Counted from the first letter of the stretch, positions 1-6,525 are shown. The stretch is 9,721 bases of DNA from CAYZIC01 sp964478335 (GCA_964478335.1 CAYZIC010000075.1:1-9721), one strand, 5' to 3'. A program made the numbers and translations. Notes: a model not told the origin generated them from the letters alone.

Positions 1-167
1 GGCATGACCAAACGGCCATCTGCATCATAGACCCAATCTGCCTTAGGAAGAGGTGTGCCCGGTTGGAAAATCTTCGCAATACGGCCACCTTTAATCAAGA
101 TCGCTCCGCCATCAAATTCATAGCCAGGGCTTACAATATACGCATTTTTAATCAAACCAGTTGTCAT
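1..167 (-). CDS. Amidohydrolase-superfamily protein, N-terminal 55 residues (dihydroorotase or GlcNAc-6-phosphate deacetylase type), partial
   Basis: Only the N-terminal part lies in the window; the gene continues past the left edge. The visible protein begins MTTGLIKNAYIVSP, then a DGGAILIKGGRIAKI stretch, and ends near DADGRLVMP. This is the small beta-sandwich that opens many metal-dependent hydrolases of the amidohydrolase superfamily (dihydroorotase, N-acetylglucosamine-6-phosphate deacetylase, imidazolonepropionase). In those families a PGFID-H-H metal motif normally follows, and it would lie just outside the window. The ATG at 167 is well supported: an AAAGGTGG Shine-Dalgarno (plus coordinates 172-179) sits 4 nt upstream, and a promoter can be read at 241-269. 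The substrate cannot be decided from this fragment. Confidence 0.75.
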   Translation of the reverse strand, partial: MTTGLIKNAYIVSPGYEFDGGAILIKGGRIAKIFQPGTPLPKADWVYDADGRLVM

Positions 168-240
168 ATGACCACCTTTCCGCTCCTAAGAGCATCGTGA
201 ATAAACAAACAAAACTCCTACTCGTATTGAATACCCCTAT

Positions 241-269
241 ACTATAGCACCCCTCTAAAAAATATACAA
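241..269 (-). promoter_or_regulatory. Probable sigma70-type promoter of the amidohydrolase gene
   Basis: On the minus strand a -35-like TTGTAT (264-269) and a -10 TATAGT (241-246) are 17 nt apart. They predict a start near 234 and a leader of about 65 nt before the ATG at 167. The -35 is weak. A TTGCTT, the hexamer used by the other promoters here, overlaps it at 268-273 but would give a 21-nt spacer. The leader contains a short GCTC/GAGC stem near 182-193. Confidence 0.45.
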
Positions 270-315
270 GCAAAAAAAGTGGCTAGATGCAATTTTAATG
301 GGCAAAAGGCACACG

Positions 316-399
316 GTAGGGCTCGCTGACGCTCGCCGGAATGTAGCATGTAGCATAACCGAGCGGCTTGCACCGCAGTAGGGCTCGCTAACGCTTCGC
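316..399. repeat. Pair of 21-22 nt direct repeats
   Basis: GTAGGGCTCGCT occurs at 316 and again at 378. Each copy is followed by a GACGCTCGC or AACGCTTCGC tail (316-336 and 378-399), so the copies differ by one substitution and one inserted base. The period is 62 nt. The sequence between them contains a tandem ATGTAGC and a GAGCGGCTTGCACCGC stretch. Two copies are too few for a CRISPR array, and the spacing does not suit one. The likeliest reading is part of an interspersed repeat or of a folded RNA. Confidence 0.6.
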
Positions 400-644
400 A
401 ATCCCTTGATCAGCACAAATCTTAACTCGACCCACCTCAAATGCGACGGCCCGTAAGCGAGGTGTGCAGTCGGGCAGTCCTGTGGCCGCAGACCACTAAG
501 GAGAGCCGAGCGCATTGAGGCTTGTTTAGTGCAAGGCCTAACGAGTCGCCACTGTGAGAGCTTTTTAAGGGTGAGCACTGGGGCGTTATTGGTTAATAAC
601 GGTATCGCATGTGCCTTAAAACGGTCGTTTTGCCGAGCAAACAT

Positions 645-659
645 GGAGGCGTAGCCTCC
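645..659. repeat. Perfect hairpin GGAGGC-GTA-GCCTCC
   Basis: This is a 6-bp perfect stem with a 3-nt loop. Read on the minus strand it ends directly against an ATG at 644. It pairs a Shine-Dalgarno-like GGAGG with a CCTCC, so any translation from that ATG would be blocked while the stem is formed. No T-run follows it on either strand, so it is not a standard intrinsic terminator. Confidence 0.6.
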
Positions 660-674
660 AAAAGGGGATAGAAA

Positions 675-704
675 TTGGTAGAATTGCCAAATAAACTTTA
701 TTGG
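675..704. promoter_or_regulatory. Candidate operator upstream of feoB (alternating TTGG/CCAA half-sites)
   Basis: TTGGTAGAATTGCCAA (675-690) is a near-perfect palindrome. It shares its CCAA with a second, looser one, CCAAATAAACTTTATTGG (687-704). The half-sites therefore run TTGG, CCAA, TTGG and end 14 nt before the -35 box of the feoB promoter. That is a plausible place for a regulator. It does not resemble the 19-bp Fur box. No factor can be named. Confidence 0.25.
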
Positions 705-718
705 AGTAAACTACAGGC

Positions 719-746
719 TTGCTTTTGTCGGCAGATTGACTATAAT
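719..746 (+). promoter_or_regulatory. Probable sigma70-type promoter of feoB-feoA-dtd
   Basis: TTGCTT (719-724) and a consensus -10 TATAAT (741-746) are separated by 16 nt. Transcription would start at about 752-754, only one to three bases before the ATG at 755. That predicts a leaderless or nearly leaderless message. The -35 sits inside GGCTTGCTTTT (716-726), a block that recurs exactly in the fmt promoter. Confidence 0.6.
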
Positions 747-754
747 AAGTGGGT

Positions 755-2941
755 ATGAAAGCAACCATTTTACTTATGGGCAATCCCAATACGGGTAAGT
801 CCACTCTCTTTAATCAATTAACAGGCGGCAATGAACGCACAGGTAATTGGACGGGGGTGACTGTCGATGGCGCTAAGGGGGTGATCGATTTGGGACCAGG
901 CAATGAGGTCTCGTTGGTCGACTTGCCGGGGATCTATTCGCTAGCTGCATATTCTAAAGATGAGGCTGTCGCGCGCAAGGTCTTGGCTACGGCTAATCCA
1001 GATCTTATCCTCAATGTGCTTGACGCATCTAATCTAGAGCGATCGCTTTACCTCTCAGCTCAGCTAATGGAGCTGGGGGTGCCGATGGTTTTTGCTGTCA
1101 ATCAGTCAGATATCGCTCAGCGTCTAGGCATTCAAATCGAGTATCAGCACTTGGCAAATCATGTCCATGCGCCTGTCATACCAGTTACAGCTGTGCATGG
1201 TGAGGGTATTGATGAGCTTAAGGCTGCACTGGCTACTGCGCTGCAGGTTAAGCAATGCCCTGAGTCGCAAATTGATTACGATCCGATTATCGAGGATGGC
1301 ATCAAGGAGTTGCTCTCCTATCCAGAGATGATCAAGACCTATGGTGCGCGTGCTTTGCCTTTGCGGTGGTGGGCTTTGCAATTGCTCCTACACCAAGATA
1401 AGGCCTTACGCTACGCATCCGAAGCGCTCGAGGCTGTCACGCGCAAAGTCGAGCTGGAGTTGGCTCTCCATGCTAAGCATACTGTGACAGATTCGGTGAT
1501 GGATGCTCGGCGAGGGTTTGTCCATGGCTTAACGCAAGATGTGGTTCAGTATTCGGGGCGAGAGTTGCAGCGTTTCTCGGACAAGGCGGATCGCATTCTC
1601 CTCAATCAGTGGCTGGGGATTCCTGTCTTTGCTTGTGTGATTGGGCTGGTCTTTCTCTTGACGACCTACGTTGCTCAGCCTTTTGTTGAGTGGATTGATG
1701 TCTTTTTTAACGGAGTGCTTGTCGATGGCGGTCAAGTGCTCTTTGCTCAGCTGGGGCTACCTGATTGGTTGACGATTACATTGGCTCAAGGTGTTGGAGG
1801 GGGTGTTGCGGCGGTCTTGACCTTTGCCCCTCCGATCTTTATGATCTTTTTTTGCCTTTCTTTGCTCGAGGAATCTGGCTATATGGCACGGGCTGTCTTT
1901 GTGATGGATAAGTCTCTTCGCAGGATCGGTTTGCCAGGTAAGGCTTTCATTCCGTTACTTGTTGGTTTCGGGTGTACCGTGCCTGCGATAATGAGCTGCC
2001 GGACGTTGACTCATCGGCGAGATCAAATCTTAACAATGTTGATGACGCCTTTTATGAGCTGTGGTGCCAGGCTGCCTGTCTATTCTCTCTTTGCGATGGC
2101 GTTTTTTGCGCAAAAGAGTGGCCTTGTAATCTTTGCTCTCTATCTCATTGGCGTGACTGTTGCCCTCTTGACGGGCTGGCTTCTCAATAAGACGCTCCTA
2201 CGAGGTAAGGTCTCGGACTTTGTGATGGAGTTGCCTCCTTACCACCTGCCTGTTGTTAAAGGGTGTATCCAGCATGCGCTTGCTCACTTAAAGAGCTTTG
2301 TGCTGCGTGCTGGGGCGGTGATTGTCTCGATTGGAGTGATTGTCTCGATGGTGACTCATGCGCTCCAACAGGTGCCTGCAGATGAAGGGGCAAGTCGTGA
2401 AATGCGCACCGAGCTTGCGGATTCGCTTGATACGGATGATGATCAATCTGTCGGCAAGATGCTCGGTGAAAAGGCTACCTATCTCTTTGCTCCTATGGGT
2501 ATCACCAAGGAGAATTGGCAAGCACCAATCGCTTTGGCTGCGGGTATTGTCGCCAAAGAGGTCATCGTTGGCTCGCTGGCAATGCTTTACCAAGATGAGC
2601 CTAGTCAAGATCTGGAGCAGGCCTTTTCGCTGAGAAATACACTGAATCAAGCCTTCGCCTCGTTTACAGATGCCGCTTTGTTACGTGGAGGTGGTGAAGC
2701 TGAAGAGTTCTCCCAAAACGCATCGCAGTTACGCAACTTACGCAATAATTTTGGCTCGAAGCGTAGCGCCTTTGCCTTTTTGATCTTTGTCTTGCTCTAT
2801 GTGCCGTGCACGGCGGCGATGGCAACGATGTATCGCGAAGCGGGGCTTAAGTGGACGCTCTTTTTATTTGCCTATACCTCTCTGATCGCTTGGTGTACAG
2901 CTACGCTATTTTACCAAATTGCCACAGTTTTACTAGGATAA
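755..2941 (+). CDS. feoB: Ferrous iron transport protein B (FeoB)
   Basis: FeoB is the inner-membrane Fe(II) permease driven or gated by an N-terminal GTPase. This 728-residue protein has the full G-domain: G1 GNPNTGKS (9-16), G2 around GNWTGVT (30-36), G3 DLPG (56-59) and G4 NQSD (116-119, where the family more often has NMxD). A helical spacer follows. The membrane domain starts near residue 285 and carries the gate motifs FGCTVPAIM and MSCGARLPVY and the LLEESGYMARA stretch. Its C-terminal layout resembles the proteobacterial E. coli-type FeoB. I chose ATG 755 over an in-frame GTG at 749: the MKATILLMGNP start fits the family, and the predicted transcription start lies at 752-754. No Shine-Dalgarno is visible, consistent with leaderless initiation. 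It is followed after 2 nt by feoA. The length is typical and no frameshift is seen. Confidence 0.97.
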   Translation: MKATILLMGNPNTGKSTLFNQLTGGNERTGNWTGVTVDGAKGVIDLGPGNEVSLVDLPGIYSLAAYSKDEAVARKVLATANPDLILNVLDASNLERSLYLSAQLMELGVPMVFAVNQSDIAQRLGIQIEYQHLANHVHAPVIPVTAVHGEGIDELKAALATALQVKQCPESQIDYDPIIEDGIKELLSYPEMIKTYGARALPLRWWALQLLLHQDKALRYASEALEAVTRKVELELALHAKHTVTDSVMDARRGFVHGLTQDVVQYSGRELQRFSDKADRILLNQWLGIPVFACVIGLVFLLTTYVAQPFVEWIDVFFNGVLVDGGQVLFAQLGLPDWLTITLAQGVGGGVAAVLTFAPPIFMIFFCLSLLEESGYMARAVFVMDKSLRRIGLPGKAFIPLLVGFGCTVPAIMSCRTLTHRRDQILTMLMTPFMSCGARLPVYSLFAMAFFAQKSGLVIFALYLIGVTVALLTGWLLNKTLLRGKVSDFVMELPPYHLPVVKGCIQHALAHLKSFVLRAGAVIVSIGVIVSMVTHALQQVPADEGASREMRTELADSLDTDDDQSVGKMLGEKATYLFAPMGITKENWQAPIALAAGIVAKEVIVGSLAMLYQDEPSQDLEQAFSLRNTLNQAFASFTDAALLRGGGEAEEFSQNASQLRNLRNNFGSKRSAFAFLIFVLLYVPCTAAMATMYREAGLKWTLFLFAYTSLIAWCTATLFYQIATVLLG

Positions 2942-2943
2942 TC

Positions 2944-3225
2944 ATGACTCTTCCTTTTTTACACGAAACAGAAACCGCCACAGTTCTGAACAATCCCGAT
3001 CCCAAATCCAGCGAAATGGGGTTTTGTACCGGGGCTCAGTTTACTATGATTCGTAATCGCATGAATGAAAACATGATCATCGTTGCGGTGGGAGCGACAC
3101 GATTTGTGATTACCCGGCCAATCGCACGAAAAATTATGATCAACCCCGTCGACAGGATTGCGAGATCTGCAGAAAAAGAGTCTAGCCTGTCAAAGAATAA
3201 ATGGTACCAAATCCTCGGCCTATGA
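2944..3225 (+). CDS. feoA: FeoA-domain protein, partner of FeoB
   Basis: FeoA is a small cytosolic SH3-like protein needed for FeoB-dependent ferrous iron uptake. This 93-residue product starts 2 nt after the feoB stop codon, with AGGA 5 nt before its ATG. Residues 25-68 carry the FeoA pattern: a GFCTGAQFTMI strand, a short hydrophobic strand IIVAVGATRFVI, and the closing alanine-containing helix ARKIMI. The N-terminal 24 residues and the basic C-terminal tail of about 25 residues lie outside the core domain. Sequence match to the family is modest, and the assignment leans on position next to feoB. The order feoB then feoA is the reverse of the E. coli arrangement. The last four bases overlap the start of dtd (ATGA). 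Confidence 0.8.
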   Translation: MTLPFLHETETATVLNNPDPKSSEMGFCTGAQFTMIRNRMNENMIIVAVGATRFVITRPIARKIMINPVDRIARSAEKESSLSKNKWYQILGL

Positions 3226-3665
3226 AATTTTTACTCCAACGCGTCACTCATGCATCTGTCGATATTGATCAGCAAACGGTCGGACAGATTGGTCCTGGGA
3301 TCCTTCTTTTGATTGGGATAGCTCCAACAGATACGCAAGCACTCGCCCAAAAGCTCTGTGACAAGCTCCTCAAACTGAGGGTTTTTCAAGATGATCAAGG
3401 TGCCATGAATCGCTCCATTCTCGATGAGCATGGGCAGATCTTGGCTATTTCACAATTTACCCTCTATGCCGACACCTCTCATGGTAATCGCCCAGGGTTT
3501 TCTCATGCGGCTCCACCGAGCCAGGCTGAGCCTATTTATGACTTTGTCTGTGAGTATCTCACTCAAAAACTCGGTGCTGATGCTGTCGCTACAGGGCGAT
3601 TTGGAGCGGATATGAAAGTGTCCTTGCTCAATGATGGGCCTGTTACGATACTGCTCGAAGCCTAA
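3222..3665 (+). CDS. dtd: D-aminoacyl-tRNA deacylase (DTD)
   Basis: DTD hydrolyses D-amino acids, and glycine wrongly attached to tRNA-Ala, from tRNAs in the cytosol. It acts through RNA-assisted chemistry at a Gly-cisPro site. The 147-residue length is normal. Both signature motifs are intact: SQFTLYAD at 77-84 and NDGPVT at 137-142. The family pattern PGFSHAAPP (91-99) and TGRFGADM (124-131) also fits. The ATG at 3222 overlaps the feoA stop codon (ATGA), and no Shine-Dalgarno is visible, so translation is probably coupled to feoA. An in-frame ATG at 3201 would add seven residues that the family lacks. The gene ends 12 nt from the convergent ybeY gene. Confidence 0.97.
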   Translation: MKFLLQRVTHASVDIDQQTVGQIGPGILLLIGIAPTDTQALAQKLCDKLLKLRVFQDDQGAMNRSILDEHGQILAISQFTLYADTSHGNRPGFSHAAPPSQAEPIYDFVCEYLTQKLGADAVATGRFGADMKVSLLNDGPVTILLEA

Positions 3666-3677
3666 AGATAGTAAACG

Positions 3678-4151
3678 TTAGTGTATGGCTAGCTTGGCTT
3701 GGGCTTGCTTAACCCAGGCTAGGTCACGTCTACGCATCGCTTGGCGTTCGCTTGGGGTCGCATCGTCTGCATCGGTTAAGTGGTCGCAACCATGTGCCAT
3801 ATAGAGGAGGACCTCTTTGACGAAATCTGTACTACGTAGGCTTTGACCATTGCGCTGAGCCTCGTCGATATTGACAAAGAGCTCACCAACCAATCCATCT
3901 GTCTCACCGGGCAGGGCATCGTATCGCTGGGTAATGACATCTGTTGGACCGACATGGCCTAAGATGGCCTCGTTGACCGCCGCACTCCCAGCATCGTCTA
4001 CTAAATAAATTGACACTTCACACCAAGGTGCGCTCGGCTTACTCCAGCGTTGTGCGGCGAGAACAAAGTACTCGGCTGCTTGTTGGCAGTAGGCTAAGGT
4101 GAGTGGGTTGGGCAGGGGGCACTCTGTGATGACTTCGACAAGGGTATCCAT
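3678..4151 (-). CDS. ybeY: YbeY-like endoribonuclease / rRNA maturation factor, with divergent metal site
   Basis: YbeY is a single-strand-specific, metal-dependent RNase used in 16S rRNA 3' maturation and 70S quality control. This 157-residue protein keeps the PTDV segment (69-72), a GELFVN strand (89-94, usually GDIxI) and the helix with HGCDHL (120-125). The usual H-x3-H-x5-H zinc motif is changed: His120 and His124 are present, but the third position is Asp130 (LTDADD). The Arg and the LSFP that usually flank PTDV are also missing. Asp can bind zinc, so activity is plausible but unproven. The ATG at 4151 is preferred over an ATG at 4220 inside the upstream gene, because AGG precedes it and the length then fits the family. 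It is the last gene of the minus-strand cluster, 7 nt after the exonuclease gene. Confidence 0.85.
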   Translation of the reverse strand: MDTLVEVITECPLPNPLTLAYCQQAAEYFVLAAQRWSKPSAPWCEVSIYLVDDAGSAAVNEAILGHVGPTDVITQRYDALPGETDGLVGELFVNIDEAQRNGQSLRSTDFVKEVLLYMAHGCDHLTDADDATPSERQAMRRRDLAWVKQAQAKLAIH

Positions 4152-4158
4152 GGATGAC

Positions 4159-5016
4159 CTACGCTTGATAAGATTGATGGATGGTTTGGAGGCGATCCCA
4201 TTCGTGAATGTAGGCTTCAAGATAGGCTGTTTCTGGCTTGTCGCATAGATCCATCAGGAGCTCGCGTACCAACTCTTGCTCATCCTGGTATTGGTCATTG
4301 GTGAAGAGTCCGCTGACCCACGCCGTGCGCAACCACACGAGGTAGGTCGTAATGGCATCAAAGCAATTGTATTGAACGATCTCCTTGAATTGACCCTGTT
4401 GCCACATTTCCCAGACCATGTCGCCGTGCGTGCCAAATTTACCCGGGATACCCGAGATAGCCGCAGCATCATGGAGTGAAATCGAGCGGCCAAAGCCTGA
4501 GAGACAATCCATCAAATCAATGTGGCAATCCGTATCTCTAGCAAAGTAATCGTCACCCTCCCATGGTTTATTGGGGCGATGCAAGAATCCTGGCGCCGGA
4601 ATGCCTAAAATGTAAGCTCTTTGTGCCAATATACGGCAGTCAGCATTCTTGGAATTAAAGCCGACAAGCTGTGGGTGGCTACGACCGATACCCGTTAAAA
4701 ATTTGCCAATGATATCCGACTCAACTCGGTCTGAGGCGAGGTCGGGATTGCGTGGCAACCAGGAGAGCTTGAGCTGGGCGGGTTCACCTGGCTTGGCGCG
4801 ACGGGTGACCATCGCAATGGAGACCACGCGACTTTGTATGAGCTTGATAAAGGGCGTGGGATTCTCCTCGGTTGCGCCATTAGATGCCCATAACTGCTTG
4901 ATCGCCTCTGGGGCGTCGGCGGTGGCACATTCTGGAAAAAGTAACCTTGCGGCAATTGGATCAGGGACCCATTCGCAGTCAAAGGCGAGGACGAGGTCTG
5001 CAACTTTTCTAATCAT
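4159..5016 (-). CDS. Predicted 3'-5' exonuclease related to the PolB proofreading domain (DEDDy)
   Basis: This 285-residue protein looks like a stand-alone ribonuclease-H-fold exonuclease of the PolB-like type. The DEDDy residues can be placed. Exo I is FDCEW, with Asp13 and Glu15. Exo II lies in GFNSKNADCRIL, with Asp126. Exo III is YNCFD, with Tyr216 and Asp220. A HIDLMD segment with Asp167 is also typical of this group. Such proteins are expected to remove nucleotides from DNA or RNA 3' ends using two metal ions; the true substrate is unknown. I placed the start at ATG 5016, which overlaps the upstream stop codon (ATGA) and has AGGAG 10 nt before it. A longer frame from 5064 adds 16 residues with no support. 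Its place beside ybeY may hint at RNA processing, but that is inference. Confidence 0.85.
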   Translation of the reverse strand: MIRKVADLVLAFDCEWVPDPIAARLLFPECATADAPEAIKQLWASNGATEENPTPFIKLIQSRVVSIAMVTRRAKPGEPAQLKLSWLPRNPDLASDRVESDIIGKFLTGIGRSHPQLVGFNSKNADCRILAQRAYILGIPAPGFLHRPNKPWEGDDYFARDTDCHIDLMDCLSGFGRSISLHDAAAISGIPGKFGTHGDMVWEMWQQGQFKEIVQYNCFDAITTYLVWLRTAWVSGLFTNDQYQDEQELVRELLMDLCDKPETAYLEAYIHEWDRLQTIHQSYQA

Positions 5017-5852
5017 AATGCACGAAGCTCCTGAATGAACGTATTGAGTAAGGTTGCCCCCCATGGGTCGAAAGTGCGCTGCTGATGGTGGGCAAACTCA
5101 AGCAAGCTGTGCTTGAGCTTTTGTGAGGGATTGGCCAGGTAGACGCACTTGGCTAGGCGGGTAAATGTTTTAATCCCTCCGCGGTAGCCTTGATGGATTA
5201 AGCGCATGACCATGCGCAATTGTCCTTGGTCATCTTCTCCTCGGTTGTACCAGTAAAAGGCATAAACCGCAGGATTGCTCCACGTTACCGACCCAAGCAG
5301 GGGCTCTAGGGTGTGGGGGTCGTAGGTTAGTGGTAGCGCTTTGAGCGAGTCGCGATAGTAGGGAGAAGCGGTGTCTGACGAACCCGAAATTTTGTGTTCG
5401 TAAAGCCAGCCTAGCTCTCTGTAAATTTTAGGCTCTTGTGGGATGTAGCGCAGAGCACTATGCTGTAAGAGGTTGATGCCTCTTAGGACCCATGGCCAGC
5501 GGTCTTTGGGCGAGGTGTACATCGAGGAGATGTTGTAGGAGAGATTCCACGCGTGATAAATCCACGTATTGGTCGCTTGTGGGTCTAGTTGTGTCAGCCA
5601 ATCCGTCAAGGGGATGATATCGATGTATTGATTGTCTTGCTGCAAACGATTAATGCGAAACCAGAGCACTTCACACAAGATTCCCCGACTACTGCTCAGG
5701 GCAATCTGGGTTAACTCTTGCATGGGGCTCTCTTTGATAGCCACGGGTAAATAGCCAGTCTTGGGCTCATGTTGGCGCAACCAATAGCTCCCGCCAATCG
5801 CCATCGTGACGAGTAGTAGGAGGATGCTGACCTTGATGAGTAGACGCGCCAT
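5013..5852 (-). CDS. Membrane-anchored protein of unknown function, TPR-like and tryptophan-rich
   Basis: I do not recognise a named family. The 279-residue protein opens with an Ala-Arg start and a hydrophobic stretch at about 5-25 (LLIKVSILLLLVTMAIGG). This fits a signal anchor or signal peptide, putting the rest outside the cytoplasm. Residues 60-170 look all-helical and rich in aromatic residues. They include WFRINRLQQDNQY, WLTQLDP, WIYHAWNLSYNIS, RWPWVLRGINLL and ELGWLYEHK, and the spacing suggests degenerate TPR-type helical pairs. No catalytic motif stands out. It starts 3 nt after the phosphatase gene (AAGG 8 nt before the ATG) and overlaps the exonuclease gene by 4 nt, so it is clearly co-transcribed. 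A structural or assembly role is a guess. Confidence 0.85.
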   Translation of the reverse strand: MARLLIKVSILLLLVTMAIGGSYWLRQHEPKTGYLPVAIKESPMQELTQIALSSSRGILCEVLWFRINRLQQDNQYIDIIPLTDWLTQLDPQATNTWIYHAWNLSYNISSMYTSPKDRWPWVLRGINLLQHSALRYIPQEPKIYRELGWLYEHKISGSSDTASPYYRDSLKALPLTYDPHTLEPLLGSVTWSNPAVYAFYWYNRGEDDQGQLRMVMRLIHQGYRGGIKTFTRLAKCVYLANPSQKLKHSLLEFAHHQQRTFDPWGATLLNTFIQELRAL

Positions 5853-5855
5853 CTG

Positions 5856-6494
5856 TTAACCTTGCTGCTCCATGTAGTCGGCGAATTCTGTCAATTGCCT
5901 GACCGCAATCGTGGGGATGATTTCACGGGGGGTACCAAATCCATAGGTGCATTGGCAAATGTGGATATTGAGCGATTCACCCGCAGCCATGTCTGTGTAA
6001 TTGTCTCCAATGACCCAGTCGGCGGGCGTGATGGGCGAGCCCATACGCTCTGAGGCTAAGTAGAGTAGATCGGGGGCGGGCTTGAGATTGGGGACATCTC
6101 CACCACCCACAATGGTGTCAAAATAGTCGTAGATGCCTAAGTGCTTTAAGATCAAGGGTACCAAGGCTGAGGTTTTGTTGGTGCAGACTGCCATTTTGTG
6201 ACCTAGCGCATGCAAACGTTTGAGCGCATCGGCGACTCCAGGATAGATATAGGTTTTGTCGACGAGATGTTCGCGGTAGTGGCGTTTATTTGCGGCCATG
6301 AGATCTTCGATTTGATCGGCTTGATCAGGCATGACGCGCAGCATCAATTGGCGCATACCATTGCCGACGGCTTTTTGCACATCTGCCAAGGGCAGGGGGG
6401 GTAAGCCATAGTCTGCACGTGTGAGATTGACGCCCAATGCAATATCCGCACGTGAATCAATCAGCGTCCCATCTAAATCAAAAAATAAATTCAT
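5856..6494 (-). CDS. gph: HAD-family phosphatase, phosphoglycolate phosphatase (Gph)-like
   Basis: This 212-residue cytosolic HAD hydrolase has all four core motifs. Motif I is DLDGTL, with Asp6 as nucleophile and Asp8 as acid/base. Motif II is VCTNK, with Thr105. Motif III is LKPAPD, with Lys138. Motif IV is GDNYTD, with Asp164 and Asp168. The helical cap between residues about 15 and 85 is of the C1 type found in phosphoglycolate phosphatases and their relatives. Phosphoglycolate, formed during repair of oxidised DNA ends, is the likeliest substrate. PGP, beta-phosphoglucomutase-like and pyrophosphatase homologues share these motifs, so the exact substrate is not settled. It lies 31 nt after queA and 3 nt before the next gene. 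Its Shine-Dalgarno is weak (GAAAGA). Confidence 0.88.
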   Translation of the reverse strand: MNLFFDLDGTLIDSRADIALGVNLTRADYGLPPLPLADVQKAVGNGMRQLMLRVMPDQADQIEDLMAANKRHYREHLVDKTYIYPGVADALKRLHALGHKMAVCTNKTSALVPLILKHLGIYDYFDTIVGGGDVPNLKPAPDLLYLASERMGSPITPADWVIGDNYTDMAAGESLNIHICQCTYGFGTPREIIPTIAVRQLTEFADYMEQQG

Positions 6495-6525
6495 CGTAGT
6501 CTTTCTATGCTATTAATTTGATTCC

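Larger units (their letters stand above)
300..660. other. Structured, repeat-rich intergenic block without a convincing gene
   Basis: The gap from 168 to 754 has no recognisable protein gene. Between about 300 and 660 it holds two near-identical direct repeats (316-336 and 378-399) and a tandem ATGTAGC at about 343-356. It also has a perfect 7-bp hairpin CGTTATT-GGTT-AATAACG (585-602), a hairpin AAAAC-GGTC-GTTTT (618-631) and a hairpin GGAGGC-GTA-GCCTCC (645-659). Two short inverted pairs frame the block: GGCAAAA (301-307) with TTTTGCC (628-634), and AGGCACA (307-313) with TGTGCCT (610-616). A minus-strand frame stays open from 644 to 255, but its product is rich in Arg, Ser, Cys and His and resembles no family I know. 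A non-coding RNA, a small non-autonomous repeat element or a decayed gene are all possible. I found none of the conserved tmRNA, RNase P RNA or SRP RNA motifs. Confidence 0.5.

Noticed and set aside
316..399. CRISPR-like repeats
   Set aside because: There are only two imperfect copies, no array of even spacers and no cas genes nearby.
2944..3225. A longer frame beginning at 2851 as the feoA start
   Set aside because: It would overlap feoB by 91 nt, and the added residues do not resemble FeoA. ATG 2944 has a good Shine-Dalgarno.
3696..3718. Stem CTTGGG/CCCAGG near the end of ybeY as a terminator for dtd
   Set aside because: It lies inside the ybeY coding region, its loop is nine bases, and no T-run follows.
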